A stretch of 64,000 nucleotides of DNA from contig JABLTG010000039.1 in the NCBI GenBank assembly GCA_016618085.1, positions 1-64,000 of the forward strand, given 5' to 3'. The notes under the pieces are model-generated. The model had not been told where the DNA came from and did not search any database. It saw only the letters and a list, made by a program, of their open reading frames with translations. A program made the translations under genes and the position numbers. This document shows positions 26,173 to 35,088 of the stretch, piece by piece (position 1 is the first letter of the stretch; each line of letters opens with the position of its first letter). The DNA is from Neovahlkampfia damariscottae (lineage: Eukaryota; Heterolobosea; Selenaionea; Neovahlkampfiida; Neovahlkampfiidae).

Positions 26173-27444
26173 TTATTGTTGTTGTTGTTCTTCACCAGTA
26201 AATGTTTGTTCATAAATTTGTTGAAGTTGTTTAATAGCTGGAGCATGTCCTAATTTAGCAGCATTTGCAAGATAATCAATAGCAACACTTATTTCATCAT
26301 TGGAAGAAGGATTTCCTAACATATAATTAGCTAAAAGGTATAAAGCAGCAGGATAACCCATTTGAGCAGCAGTTTGTAAGAGTTCTAAATGTTTATCATC
26401 ACTAGCTTCAACACCAACACCATTTAAATAAAACAATGAAAGTTGATAATAAACAACAGGTGTTTTAACTGGAATTTCGTTACAAATGTCAAAAGCTTTT
26501 TTTTCATCTTTTTCAACACCTTTACCAGCTTGATAATAAGTACTTAAAGTAACTGATGATTCAACATCACCTAATTGAATTCCTTTTAATAATAATTCAA
26601 CTCCTAATTTTTCATCAACATCAACTCCGAAACCATTCATCAACAAGTAAGAATAACTTCTTAAACCAGGACAGTAATTTAAATCAGAGCATTTTTTAAA
26701 ATATTCAGAAGCTTCTGTTTGTTTTTGTTTTTGAATTGAAATATCTCCCATTGCCATTAGAGCAGGAAGATAATTTTTTTCACTTGATTTTCTAAATAAT
26801 TCTTCAGCTTCTGGTGTAGCAGTCATTGATAAAGCAAGTAAATAACATGAAATTGGTTCATTTAAATCAGCAGCCATTTTGAAATATTTAACACCTTTTT
26901 GTTCATCTTTTTTAACAAAAATACCATTTTGATAATAAACTCCGATAGTATATAGAGCAAGAGGATTTTCTTTTGAAGCTGCTTTTTCAAAACATTCAAA
27001 TGCTTTTTCTCTTTCATCAGATAATTGATGTGCTTTTCCAATAGAGAAAATATCATAGTCATCTTTTGGTGTTGTTGCAATGACAGATTTTAAAACTTCT
27101 TTTGTTTTTTCAAGATCTTCTAATTTGAAATATGCTTCAGCCAAAAATGTTTTTGACAATAAATCTTCTTTGTCTTTTGTTGATTCAATAATACCTTTCC
27201 AATCTTCAGTTGTTCTTAAATTCATCATTTCTACATTCCATTGGATTTGTGATTCTTGTAATTTTGCAGTTTTTGTGCTTTTTTCTTGTGATTCTGAAAC
27301 AACTTTTTTTTCTTCTGTTTTAGATTTTTTGGAATCTTTTTTTTTTTTTGTTGTTTCTCCACCGAAAAATGAATAGATTCCTATTCCTAATATTGATGCA
27401 ATACCAACTCCAAACATTCCTTTCATAAAATTGGACACACCCAT
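26173..27444 (-). CDS. Membrane-anchored Sel1-repeat protein (copy B)
   Basis: A single exon of 423 residues from the ATG at 27444. A Gly-rich membrane helix (about residues 7-27) is followed by a Lys-rich linker and about nine Sel1 repeats, such as ALYTIGVYYQNGIFVKKDEQ. The C-terminus is a short Gln tract. Order and spacing match copy A (23217-24416), which has an extra intron. The two probably arose by tandem duplication, with UFSP2 lying between them. A role as a scaffold on an organelle surface is plausible but not shown. CCAAT at 27483-27487 is 39 nt upstream. Confidence 0.85.
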   Translation of the reverse strand: MGVSNFMKGMFGVGIASILGIGIYSFFGGETTKKKKDSKKSKTEEKKVVSESQEKSTKTAKLQESQIQWNVEMMNLRTTEDWKGIIESTKDKEDLLSKTFLAEAYFKLEDLEKTKEVLKSVIATTPKDDYDIFSIGKAHQLSDEREKAFECFEKAASKENPLALYTIGVYYQNGIFVKKDEQKGVKYFKMAADLNEPISCYLLALSMTATPEAEELFRKSSEKNYLPALMAMGDISIQKQKQTEASEYFKKCSDLNYCPGLRSYSYLLMNGFGVDVDEKLGVELLLKGIQLGDVESSVTLSTYYQAGKGVEKDEKKAFDICNEIPVKTPVVYYQLSLFYLNGVGVEASDDKHLELLQTAAQMGYPAALYLLANYMLGNPSSNDEISVAIDYLANAAKLGHAPAIKQLQQIYEQTFTGEEQQQQ

Positions 27445-27607
27445 CTTCTTTCTCTTATCTTCAAAATCGAACCGAAATTTGCCCAATAAAAAACTGTTAT
27501 GATTCAATTTTTAGTTTTTCATTTCTTTTGAGAAATCATTTCGAAATTGTAAAAAGTTCAATTGTGATAACGGTTATTTTTTCCAATTCAAATTTAGTCT
27601 TTTTTAA

Positions 27608-27612
27608 CCAAT
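27608..27612 (+). promoter_or_regulatory. CCAAT element overlapping the CANT1-like start codon
   Basis: The ATG at 27611 uses the last two bases of CCAAT, exactly as in TSEN34. The divergent Sel1 gene, starting at 27444, has a separate CCAAT at 27483. Confidence 0.5.
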
Positions 27613-28852
27613 GAATCGTCCGATACAAAGAATAGGTGAGTTACACACCAACACTCAAATTTTTAGGCTCCTTAGATCCAACATTTAATATGCAAGCAGA
27701 AAAAAGGGCAACTGTAATTAATCTTGGAAATACAGCAGAAGAATTATTTGATGATTTTGATTCCAATAAAAAAATAGATAACTCCTCTAGAAGTCCAAAC
27801 TTTAAAAAAATTTTATTATTAGTCATTCCAGTTATGTTCGTTTTGTTAATGATTGTTTATGCAGGACATGTTTTGGGATGGTATAAAGTCAATCCAAGTC
27901 AAACACCAAAAGATTATTATAAAATATTTGCTGTTTCAGATAGAGACTCCTATAGTTATGATAAGAAAACAAAAAGTTGGAAATCACAATTTGTAACAGG
28001 AAATCTTATGAGAAATCCGTCAACTGGAAAATATCAAGTCAAATGGAACAAGAAAACAAAAGTAAAAAAAAAAAAAAAAAAATTAAAAATTAATAATAGA
28101 AAATATATTCCGGAAAATTAGTTGAAGGTGCCCGTGGTATGGAATTATCAGAACTTCAATTTTGGAATGATAAACTTTACTCTTTTTGTGACCGAACGGG
28201 AATTGTTTATGAACTTGATGGTTCCAGAGCAATGGCTCGTTATATCCTTCCAGAAGGAGACGCAAAAACATCTCAAAAAGGATTTAAAAGTGAATGGGCA
28301 ACTATAAAAGATGGCAATTTAGTCGTGGGATCCATTGGAAAAGAATGGACAGATGGAAAAGGAAATGTTTTAAACAAAGCACCAATGTTTATTAAAATTA
28401 TTCATCCAAATGGTAAAATTGATCATATAGATTGGAGTGAACAATATAATAAACTTAGAGAAAAGACAAAAACACTGTATCCAGGTTATATGGTTCATGA
28501 AGCTGTTGGTTGGAGTGATTATCATAAAAAATGGTTTTTTTTACCAAGAAGAGTTAGTAGAGAAAAATATGATGATGCCAAAGAATTGAGAAAAGGTTCA
28601 AATACAGTCATAATAGCCAATGAAAATTTTTCAGATATTGAAGTCAAGAAAATTGGAGTTAAAACACCAATTAGAGGATTTTCTTCATTTAAATTTATTC
28701 CAGGAAGACCAAATGAAATTATTGCTTTGAAATCTGCAGAAGAAAATAAAATGCAACAAGCATTCATCACTGTTTTTAATTTAAATGGTGAAGTATTATT
28801 GGAAGAAACTTTAATTGGAAATGAAAAATATGAAGGTATTGAAATTAGATAA
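27611..28852 (+). CDS. CANT1: Calcium-activated apyrase (CANT1 family)
   Basis: Exons 27611-27635 (25 nt), 27667-28061 and 28100-28852 give 390 residues. A cytosolic N-terminus and one membrane helix (about residues 61-80) make it a type II protein. The apyrase domain contains GKLVEGARGMELSELQFW, FKSEWATIKDGNLVVGSIGK, HEAVGWSDYHKKWFFLPRR and GFSSFKFIPG, all family hallmarks. Such enzymes hydrolyse UDP and GDP in the ER and Golgi lumen, which supports glycosylation, and need calcium. The second intron is mostly poly-A and its acceptor is chosen because only that join keeps the KLVEGARG motif in frame. Confidence 0.92.
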
Positions 28853-28906
28853 ATATTTATGTGAATGATGGAATATCAACTCAATTTTTATTTGAGTTTC
28901 AAATAT

Positions 28907-29617
28907 TTATTCATTATAGATTTTATTCTCAACTAAATACTTGACAACAGTTTTGTTTAAGTATTTTTCATCAATTTCTTCATTATTTTTGATCATTTTT
29001 CTGATCATTGTTGAACTCATTTCTTCTAAAGAATCATCTTCAATTAAAATGAAATCTTTGTGAAATTCAGAAGAAAATTTCTTCAAATCTTCTGTGTATC
29101 CTTTTCTTCCGATTGTAACAGTTGTTCCTTTTCTAAATTTACCTGTTTTTAAAGTGTTATCTGCTCCACAAAAAACTCTTAGATTGATCTCTTTCAAATC
29201 ATCTTTGTATTTGGATTCTAACATTTCTTTTATTTTTTTACCAGCTGAAAGAGCATCCCCAGAACCTAATGGATAATTTAAAATCCAGTCACTTGACTCA
29301 ATTGATAAATCTATTAATTTATTTCGATGTTCGAGTGGTATTGAATCATCACCTAATTTTTTTTCGATATACTTGTCTGTAGCAGGAATAAGAAAACCAC
29401 CAATTACAAATTCATCTCCAATTGAGTCAATGTATTTTTTACAAACGTTGAATGAGTGAATGTGCATGTTATGAACTGGAGAAAAGGATCCACCCAGGAC
29501 TATAATGGTAGGTAATCTGTTGTTTAGTTTTTTAATTTGATTTTCGACTCTTGTGAAATCTATTTCGATTCTTTTTTTCTTCTCTTTTTTCTGATTGTTG
29601 AGTTGTTTGACAGACAT
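28907..29617 (-). CDS. NMNAT: Nicotinamide/nicotinate mononucleotide adenylyltransferase
   Basis: A single exon of 236 residues from the ATG at 29617. The nucleotidyltransferase signature is clear: GGSFSPVHNMHIHSF near residue 45, and SSTMIRKMI near the C-terminus, the ATP-binding S-x-T-x-x-R motif. The enzyme joins NMN or NaMN with ATP to make NAD or its acid form, the last shared step of NAD synthesis. The frame extends upstream without an ATG. This start is favoured because ATTGG (29641-29645) lies 24 nt before it. It converges with the CANT1-like gene. Confidence 0.92.
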   Translation of the reverse strand: MSVKQLNNQKKEKKKRIEIDFTRVENQIKKLNNRLPTIIVLGGSFSPVHNMHIHSFNVCKKYIDSIGDEFVIGGFLIPATDKYIEKKLGDDSIPLEHRNKLIDLSIESSDWILNYPLGSGDALSAGKKIKEMLESKYKDDLKEINLRVFCGADNTLKTGKFRKGTTVTIGRKGYTEDLKKFSSEFHKDFILIEDDSLEEMSSTMIRKMIKNNEEIDEKYLNKTVVKYLVENKIYNE

Positions 29618-29640
29618 CTCGAAATTGAATTCGTTGTTTA

Positions 29641-29744
29641 ATTGGACAAAAAAAAAAGAAATTTCTTCAAAGTAATAATGAAAATGTGTATTCTTATGGA
29701 CCAATTATAGTTTTTTAAAAAAACAATAAAAATAATTGGCCAAT
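29641..29744. promoter_or_regulatory. Divergent promoter with three CCAAT-type elements
   Basis: ATTGG at 29641-29645 serves the minus-strand NMNAT gene (24 nt). CCAAT at 29740-29744 precedes the plus-strand hydrolase ATG at 29763 (19 nt). A further CCAAT lies near 29700. The spacer is otherwise AT-rich. Confidence 0.5.
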
Positions 29745-29762
29745 AATTTTCATTTCACACAA

Positions 29763-30785
29763 ATGTGGAAGAAATATTTGTCCAAAGGTGTTATTATTTC
29801 TGTTTATGCAAGTGTTATCAGTTTATCAATGACAACTGGGTCACATTATCTCAAAATTACCTCCATGGATAAAACATTTGAGAAAGAAAAACCTGGTGAA
29901 TATATTAAAAATTTTTCAGTTCAAACATATACAACTATTTCAAAAACAGAAACAAAATTACCAACTGTAATCTTTATCAACGGTATAGGTACAACATCTG
30001 ATCAATTCAAAAAAGTAAAATTCATCAAAATTCTAAAACAAAAAAGTTGTATGAAAAATTGTCAAAACACACCAATGTTTTGAATTGTAATTCAAATTTT
30101 TTATTTTAATTTTTTTTTAGATGATAGACCTGGTTATGGATATAGTAGTTCTTCAAAAACACCAAGACATATTGCAAATGAAACTATTGAACTTGAATCT
30201 CTTTTGGAAAAATCTGGTTTACCTTCACCTTATATTATTGTATCTGAAGGATATGGCTCATGGATAAGTGATGCCTTTTCATATCAAAATCCGAAATTAG
30301 TTTTGGAATCAATCAAATTTGATCCTCTTCATGAACAAATTTTAGAAAAAACTAATTATTTGAGTTATTCGAATTTGATGAAAGGAAATGCAAGATTTTG
30401 GTTGGTCTCTTCTTACCTGGGATTTATGGAATTAATTTTAGCGAATGAAAATTCATATCTAAGAAAAAGATTCTTGAGTTATTTTGATAAAAATACACAA
30501 AAAATAATGAAATATCATTTTTTGAAATCAAAATTTTGGCAGGCTGAAATTGGAGAAAGAACAGAAATTGAAACTTCTTATGAACAATTAAAAGAAGTTT
30601 CTATGGATAAACCAAAACCAAAGTCTGTCATTTTCTTATCAAATATCACTAAAAAATCGACATTTTATGATATATTTTCGAATGACAGAATTGAAAAAAC
30701 GAACGAAGAGAATCAATTAACAATGGTACAATCAGATGAAATTAGTGATAAAATAATCAAAATTTTAAAGAAACATGAAAAATAA
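29763..30785 (+). CDS. Membrane-anchored alpha/beta-hydrolase-fold protein
   Basis: Exons 29763-30014, 30047-30086 (40 nt) and 30121-30785 give 318 residues. An N-terminal hydrophobic segment is followed by TVIFINGIGTTSDQF (oxyanion-hole strand) and, after splicing, YDRPGYGYSSSS, both classic for the fold. At the nucleophile elbow the sequence is IVSEGYGSW, where a Gly replaces the usual Ser of G-x-S-x-G. Either the elbow is shifted or the protein is not a standard serine hydrolase. Substrate unknown. It may act on lipids at a membrane, which is inference only. Confidence 0.8.
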
Positions 30786-30853
30786 AATTTCCAAAACAAA
30801 AAAAAACTTAATGAATTTTCCACCAATAAAATTACATCAACATCCCAACCTCA

Positions 30854-31661
30854 ATGATACACAAACAGAGAAGTCTGCCACAATACTTACAAAGATTTTG
30901 GAAGTACACACAAATGGATATGGAACAAGCAATAAGTCAAATGTTGGAACTATTCTATGATCCAAAAAAAGTGTAAGGAAAATTAAAAAATCAAAATTAA
31001 AAAAAAATAAAATAGATACAGAGCGGCAAGGAATAGAAAGTGTAAATAAAAACATAAATAACATAAAATAGTCATTAGAGATTCATGGTCAAGAGATGAC
31101 CCAGCATTTGTAATGATACAATTAGGTTTTATTTTATCTATGTCAATAGCTTACGCTACAGCTTTTAAAATGAATTTTTGGAACATTTTACTTTTAATCT
31201 TCAACAAAATTTTTATTGAATTTTTATTGTTATCCATCATATTATCAACAATAACATGGTACAAGAAAAATGAAAAATTCTAATTTTTTTTTTTTAGGTT
31301 CATTTCAAATAAGTATTTAAAAACACCAAGTGCTGGAAATCAAGACGTTGAATGGTTATATTCATTTGATATTCATTGTAATGGTTATTTTTGTTTTTTT
31401 ATGATTGGAACTGTTTTACAATTTTTTTTGTTACCTATTTTAATTCAAAATACTTTTTATTCATTGGTTATTGGAAATTCATTGTATTTTATTGGTTTTA
31501 GTTATTATTGTTTTATTACTTCAAGAGGATTGGCTGAATTAAATTACTTGAAAAATTTGGAAATATTTTTGTACCCAATCATTTTAGTTGGATTTTTTTG
31601 GTTGATTTCTATTTTATTCAAGTATAGTTTTCTCAATTTTATGTTGAATTCGTATATTTAA
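30854..31661 (+). CDS. UNC50: UNC-50 family Golgi membrane protein
   Basis: Exons 30854-30972, 31016-31039 (24 nt), 31079-31258 and 31298-31661 give 228 residues. The N-terminus (FWKYTQMDMEQAISQMLELF) and the spliced RKDSWSRDDPAFV segment match the family, followed by about five membrane helices. The tiny second exon encodes YRAARNRK, which aligns with the VYRNFHYRK-like block before the conserved ARDDPAF. UNC-50 sits in the Golgi and helps deliver certain receptors to the surface. CCAAT at 30823-30827 is 27 nt before the ATG. Confidence 0.9.
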
Positions 31662-31680
31662 AATAAAAATATTTTTATTT
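31661..31680. terminator. Palindromic bidirectional poly(A) signal candidate
   Basis: AAATAAAAATATTTTTATTT is a perfect 20-nt palindrome starting on the last base of the UNC50 stop. It lies 13 nt from the stop of the convergent SAP-kelch-BTB gene (31693) and offers AATAAA on each strand. Confidence 0.5.
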
Positions 31681-31692
31681 TTGAATCAAAAT

Positions 31693-33414
31693 TTATTTCA
31701 TCACAAATTTATCGATTGACCTTGTAAGATGATTTGAAGAATCAAATCTATTTGACAATACTCTTAATTCATCAATATCACTTGAACCAATTAAATCAAT
31801 TGATTTATAAAATATGTATTCTTTCATTTCTTCAAAACAAATAAAATCACAAAAATCTAATATTTCTTCAAGTTCCCCAATTTTTTGAGATGAAATAGTG
31901 AACGTTCCTAGATAAACGAATTCAACAAATTTTAAGAATATTTTTTTATCCACATCTTTTAGATCAATTTCATCCAAATTTGACTCTATAAAATCACCTT
32001 TGAATAACGTTTTAAAATAATCAGAAACTGTTAAAAGTATAATTTTATGTAATTTCATTGTTGAATCTTTCAAGTTGATATTAATATCCGAATATAATTG
32101 AGATGATAAAATTCGTTTAAAGTATTCTGTTCGATGAGTTTGTCTTTCAATTGGATTCGAAATTGGTTCAAAATCAAATTTCTCTTTCAAAATTTTCAAA
32201 TCAATTTCTTCAAAATTGAAATCTTCTTTATAGAGATAATGAATTATTTTCTCAAAAAAATCCATTGAAATATCAAATTTCAATACATCTTCTTTGATTT
32301 CCTTATTCGTCAATTCTTGAAATATCACCTTATGTACAAATTTTTCACCATCATTAAGAATGATTTTCAAATCGGTGAATAAATCAGAATCAAGAATTAA
32401 GTTTGATTTATTAGATTTGAACTTCAACTTACAATTGTTTTTAACGTTTTCTAATAAATACAATTGATCATTTTGAACAAATATATTACGACAATCTGTT
32501 CGAATTGGAACTTCAAATCTCTTCCAAAGTTTTGATTTAATATTGAAAGTTACTAAATAATCAGATATCATACCTGATGATCGTTTTTTGAAATTTCCAC
32601 CAAAAAAATAAATAATATCATTGGATGAACATATTCCAGGCATAATTTGCCAAGGTAATAATTCATTAGTAAAATCATCCCATGAATCATTATCAATATC
32701 ATAACAATATAATTCATTATTCTCATTCATTGTTCTATCACTATAACCTGAATAAATAAATACATAATTTTCACATCTCAAAATTTGACTAAATATTTCC
32801 AGTTTATGTACATAAGGTAAATGATTGGCTTCTTGGGTATCCAAATTGTATTTGATTAATTTTCCGGTTACCCCATTAATTCTATCAATTTGGATAGAAT
32901 ATAAAATTATCCAATTTTTATATGAAACTAAGAATTCTGGAGTCAAATTTCCATCTGGGTTGACCTTATTGGATATTTTCAATTCTTCAATTTCAAAAGT
33001 TTCAGAATTCAATTTATAAAACTTTGGTACTGGAAAATTTTGTTTGTAAAAATGAACTTCTTCTTTAATTTTAAATATTTTGTTCATTTTCATTGATAAT
33101 TTTTTTGATTTTAATTCATTTGTTGTTTTGTCAAAAATTAAAAGTGTGTCTCGATTTAAAAAATAAAATTGTTCCTTTTTAGTTATATAATGTGGCCAGA
33201 TTTTTATTAGATTGAGATATAATTCTTCTTCTGGATGTGTTGGAAAAATGATGTTAAAATTTTTTTGTTTTTCTCTTTCTATTAAATAACTCTCTATTCT
33301 CTTTACTAGTTCTTGTTTTGCTCCAGTTTTTTTAAGTTGAAACAATGAGCAAAATTCTTTCAATTCTTTGACTGTGAAGCGTTTTGGTATGAAGAAATCT
33401 TGATGCTTTTCCAT
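31693..33414 (-). CDS. SAP-kelch-BTB protein
   Basis: A single exon of 573 residues. Residues 14-48 form a SAP-like helix-turn-helix (FTVKELKEFCSLFQLKKTGA), usually a nucleic-acid or chromatin binder. Residues about 80-320 contain kelch-like blades (YVFIYSGYSDRT, IIYFFGGNFKKRS). A degenerate BTB (LFTDLKIILNDGEKFVHKV) lies near 345 and a full BTB at about 440-545 (LYSDININLKDSTMKLHKII). BTB-kelch proteins commonly recruit substrates to cullin-3 ligases. SAP at the N-terminus of such a protein is an unusual order. The ATG overlaps CCAAT on the minus strand. Confidence 0.83.
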   Translation of the reverse strand: MEKHQDFFIPKRFTVKELKEFCSLFQLKKTGAKQELVKRIESYLIEREKQKNFNIIFPTHPEEELYLNLIKIWPHYITKKEQFYFLNRDTLLIFDKTTNELKSKKLSMKMNKIFKIKEEVHFYKQNFPVPKFYKLNSETFEIEELKISNKVNPDGNLTPEFLVSYKNWIILYSIQIDRINGVTGKLIKYNLDTQEANHLPYVHKLEIFSQILRCENYVFIYSGYSDRTMNENNELYCYDIDNDSWDDFTNELLPWQIMPGICSSNDIIYFFGGNFKKRSSGMISDYLVTFNIKSKLWKRFEVPIRTDCRNIFVQNDQLYLLENVKNNCKLKFKSNKSNLILDSDLFTDLKIILNDGEKFVHKVIFQELTNKEIKEDVLKFDISMDFFEKIIHYLYKEDFNFEEIDLKILKEKFDFEPISNPIERQTHRTEYFKRILSSQLYSDININLKDSTMKLHKIILLTVSDYFKTLFKGDFIESNLDEIDLKDVDKKIFLKFVEFVYLGTFTISSQKIGELEEILDFCDFICFEEMKEYIFYKSIDLIGSSDIDELRVLSNRFDSSNHLTRSIDKFVMK

Positions 33415-33417
33415 TGG
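33413..33417 (-). promoter_or_regulatory. CCAAT element overlapping the SAP-kelch-BTB start codon
   Basis: On the minus strand CCAATGG contains the ATG whose first base is 33414. This is the same overlap seen at 15961, 27611 and 52463. Confidence 0.5.
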
Positions 33418-33475
33418 ACAAAAAAACGTGTTTTTTTTTTATAATTTGAAATTGTGTGATGTCTTATAAACTTTT

Positions 33476-34338
33476 TTATTTTTTTACTTTTTTCTTTTCT
33501 TCATCATCAGTTTCACTTTAAAAGTCAAACTACAACCGCAACTTACTTTTTTCTTTTTTTCGTATTTTCAGATGTTCCATTTTTGAAATTTTCAATTTCT
33601 TGTTTCATCCAAGCATAGTCAACTACTGGTCTTTTTGCTTTCTTTGCATCTTTGTATTTTTTTGATTTTTTACCTGTAGGTTGTCCATAGTCAGTTTTAC
33701 CATCCCTACCTAGTAAAATGGTTGTAACGTTTTTTTTATAACTATCAGATACTTGACCTCCGAACTCTTTTATTTTTGATGACAATGAACGTTTACTTTC
33801 ATCAAATTCTCCACAAATTACAAAGACTTTACCATCAAATGGACCTTTTTTATTTAAATCCTCTTCTGATATTTCAGTTCCTCTTTTGAATTTTTTTAAT
33901 TAAATTTTTGTCTTACGAGATTTTAGAGTATTTTTTTTTGAGTTCTGGAGTAAGTTGAATATATCCATGGATTTTAGTAATATCTTGTCCTTTTAATTGT
34001 TCATCAAGTGTTGTTTTTGATTCAAGACAAGCAATATGAACAATTCCATCATCAGAACACTTTAAAGAGTTTAAATTAAAATGAAATAAAATGAAACAGA
34101 AATAGGAGCATCTGGGTATACTTCTCTTAATCCTAATGAATATAGTTCTCCTTTTTCAATTTTATTTCCACATTCGTCCTGTAAAATTAAAACCAGAAAC
34201 TGTTACACAAGTCATAGCGTTGGTGGCGAATCTATTTTCAAGAGGTTCATGCCAACTTCCACCCCATCCTACCACTCCAATATCTTCAAATCTTACTCTG
34301 CTTCTTAATTTTGCTTTTGTCATGACAAACTCTTTCAT
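33476..34338 (-). CDS. PARP-type zinc finger plus BRCT protein
   Basis: Five exons (34338-34207, 34178-34098, 34059-33917, 33882-33547, 33515-33476) give 243 residues. Splicing yields MTCDECGNKIEKGELYSLG and, about 30 residues on, GIVHIACL: a C-x2-C...H-x2-C set like the zf-PARP nick-sensing finger. A BRCT domain follows (PFDGKVFVICGEFDESKRSL, then DYAWMKQEI). The C-terminus is a Lys-rich nuclear-type tail. Zinc finger plus BRCT occurs in PARP1 and DNA ligase III, but here no catalytic domain follows. A role in DNA-break recognition is inferred. The intron at 34060-34097 has a weak GTTTCA donor. The start shares one ATTGG with the divergent 14-3-3 gene. Confidence 0.7.
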
Positions 34339-34372
34339 GTTGTTTTTTCCAATTTTGACAAAACCAAATTCT

Positions 34373-34377
34373 ATTGG
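34373..34377. promoter_or_regulatory. Shared ATTGG in a 64-nt divergent promoter
   Basis: Only 64 nt separate the start codons of the zinc-finger/BRCT gene (34338, minus) and the 14-3-3 gene (34403, plus). ATTGG lies 35 nt from the minus start and 26 nt from the plus start, so one element probably serves both. Confidence 0.5.
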
Positions 34378-34402
34378 TTGGTGAATTCCAACAAATAAAA
34401 AC

Positions 34403-35077
34403 ATGAAGCAACAACAAATCTGTGGCTATTTTGAAATGGCTAAAATGTGCGAAGAATTAGAAAGATACGAAGATATGCTACATTATATACTGAAAATTAT
34501 TGATGTAGATCCAAAAATAGACCAAGAAACTCGAACGTTATTCGGAGTGGCAAATAAAAATATTTATGCTGCAAATAAATTAGTAGAATACCACTTAGAG
34601 AATCCAAAAAATGATGATGAATTAGAGTATAAAAAAAAAATTCAAAAAAACATTCAAATACATTTGGATAAAATTATTTCAATTTTGGACCTCAAATTGA
34701 TCCCAAATTTAGAAGAAACTGATATTGAAGGGAAAACTTTCTTATGGAAATTAAAAGGTGATTGTTATCGTTACAGATCATTACATATGGATTCATCAAC
34801 AAATCAAGGAATTATTGATAGTTGTGATGAATCTTATGAAACCGCTTTTGAATATGCAGAAAATTTACATGTTTGTCATTCAATCCGTCTTGGATTATGT
34901 TTAAATTATAGTGTATTCTATTATGAAATCTTGGATGAAAAAGATAAAGCGAACAAATTAGCAAAAGAAACATTTGATAATGCAATAGCCCAATTGGATG
35001 AAATTGAAGAAAGTGATTACAAAGATTCTACATTGATTTTACAACTCATTAGAGATAATTTATCCTTATGGAATTAA
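34403..35077 (+). CDS. Divergent 14-3-3 protein
   Basis: A single exon of 224 residues, slightly short for the family (about 240-260). The C-terminal half is typical: RLGLCLNYSVFYYEIL, then YKDSTLILQLIRDNLSLW. The central YRYRSL stretch supplies part of the phosphopeptide pocket. The N-terminal helices are diverged. 14-3-3 dimers bind phosphoserine motifs and regulate many kinases and transporters. Intronless, and tail-to-tail with the SLC12 gene (11 nt between stops). Confidence 0.9.
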   Translation: MKQQQICGYFEMAKMCEELERYEDMLHYILKIIDVDPKIDQETRTLFGVANKNIYAANKLVEYHLENPKNDDELEYKKKIQKNIQIHLDKIISILDLKLIPNLEETDIEGKTFLWKLKGDCYRYRSLHMDSSTNQGIIDSCDESYETAFEYAENLHVCHSIRLGLCLNYSVFYYEILDEKDKANKLAKETFDNAIAQLDEIEESDYKDSTLILQLIRDNLSLWN

Positions 35078-35088
35078 AAATTTTATTT

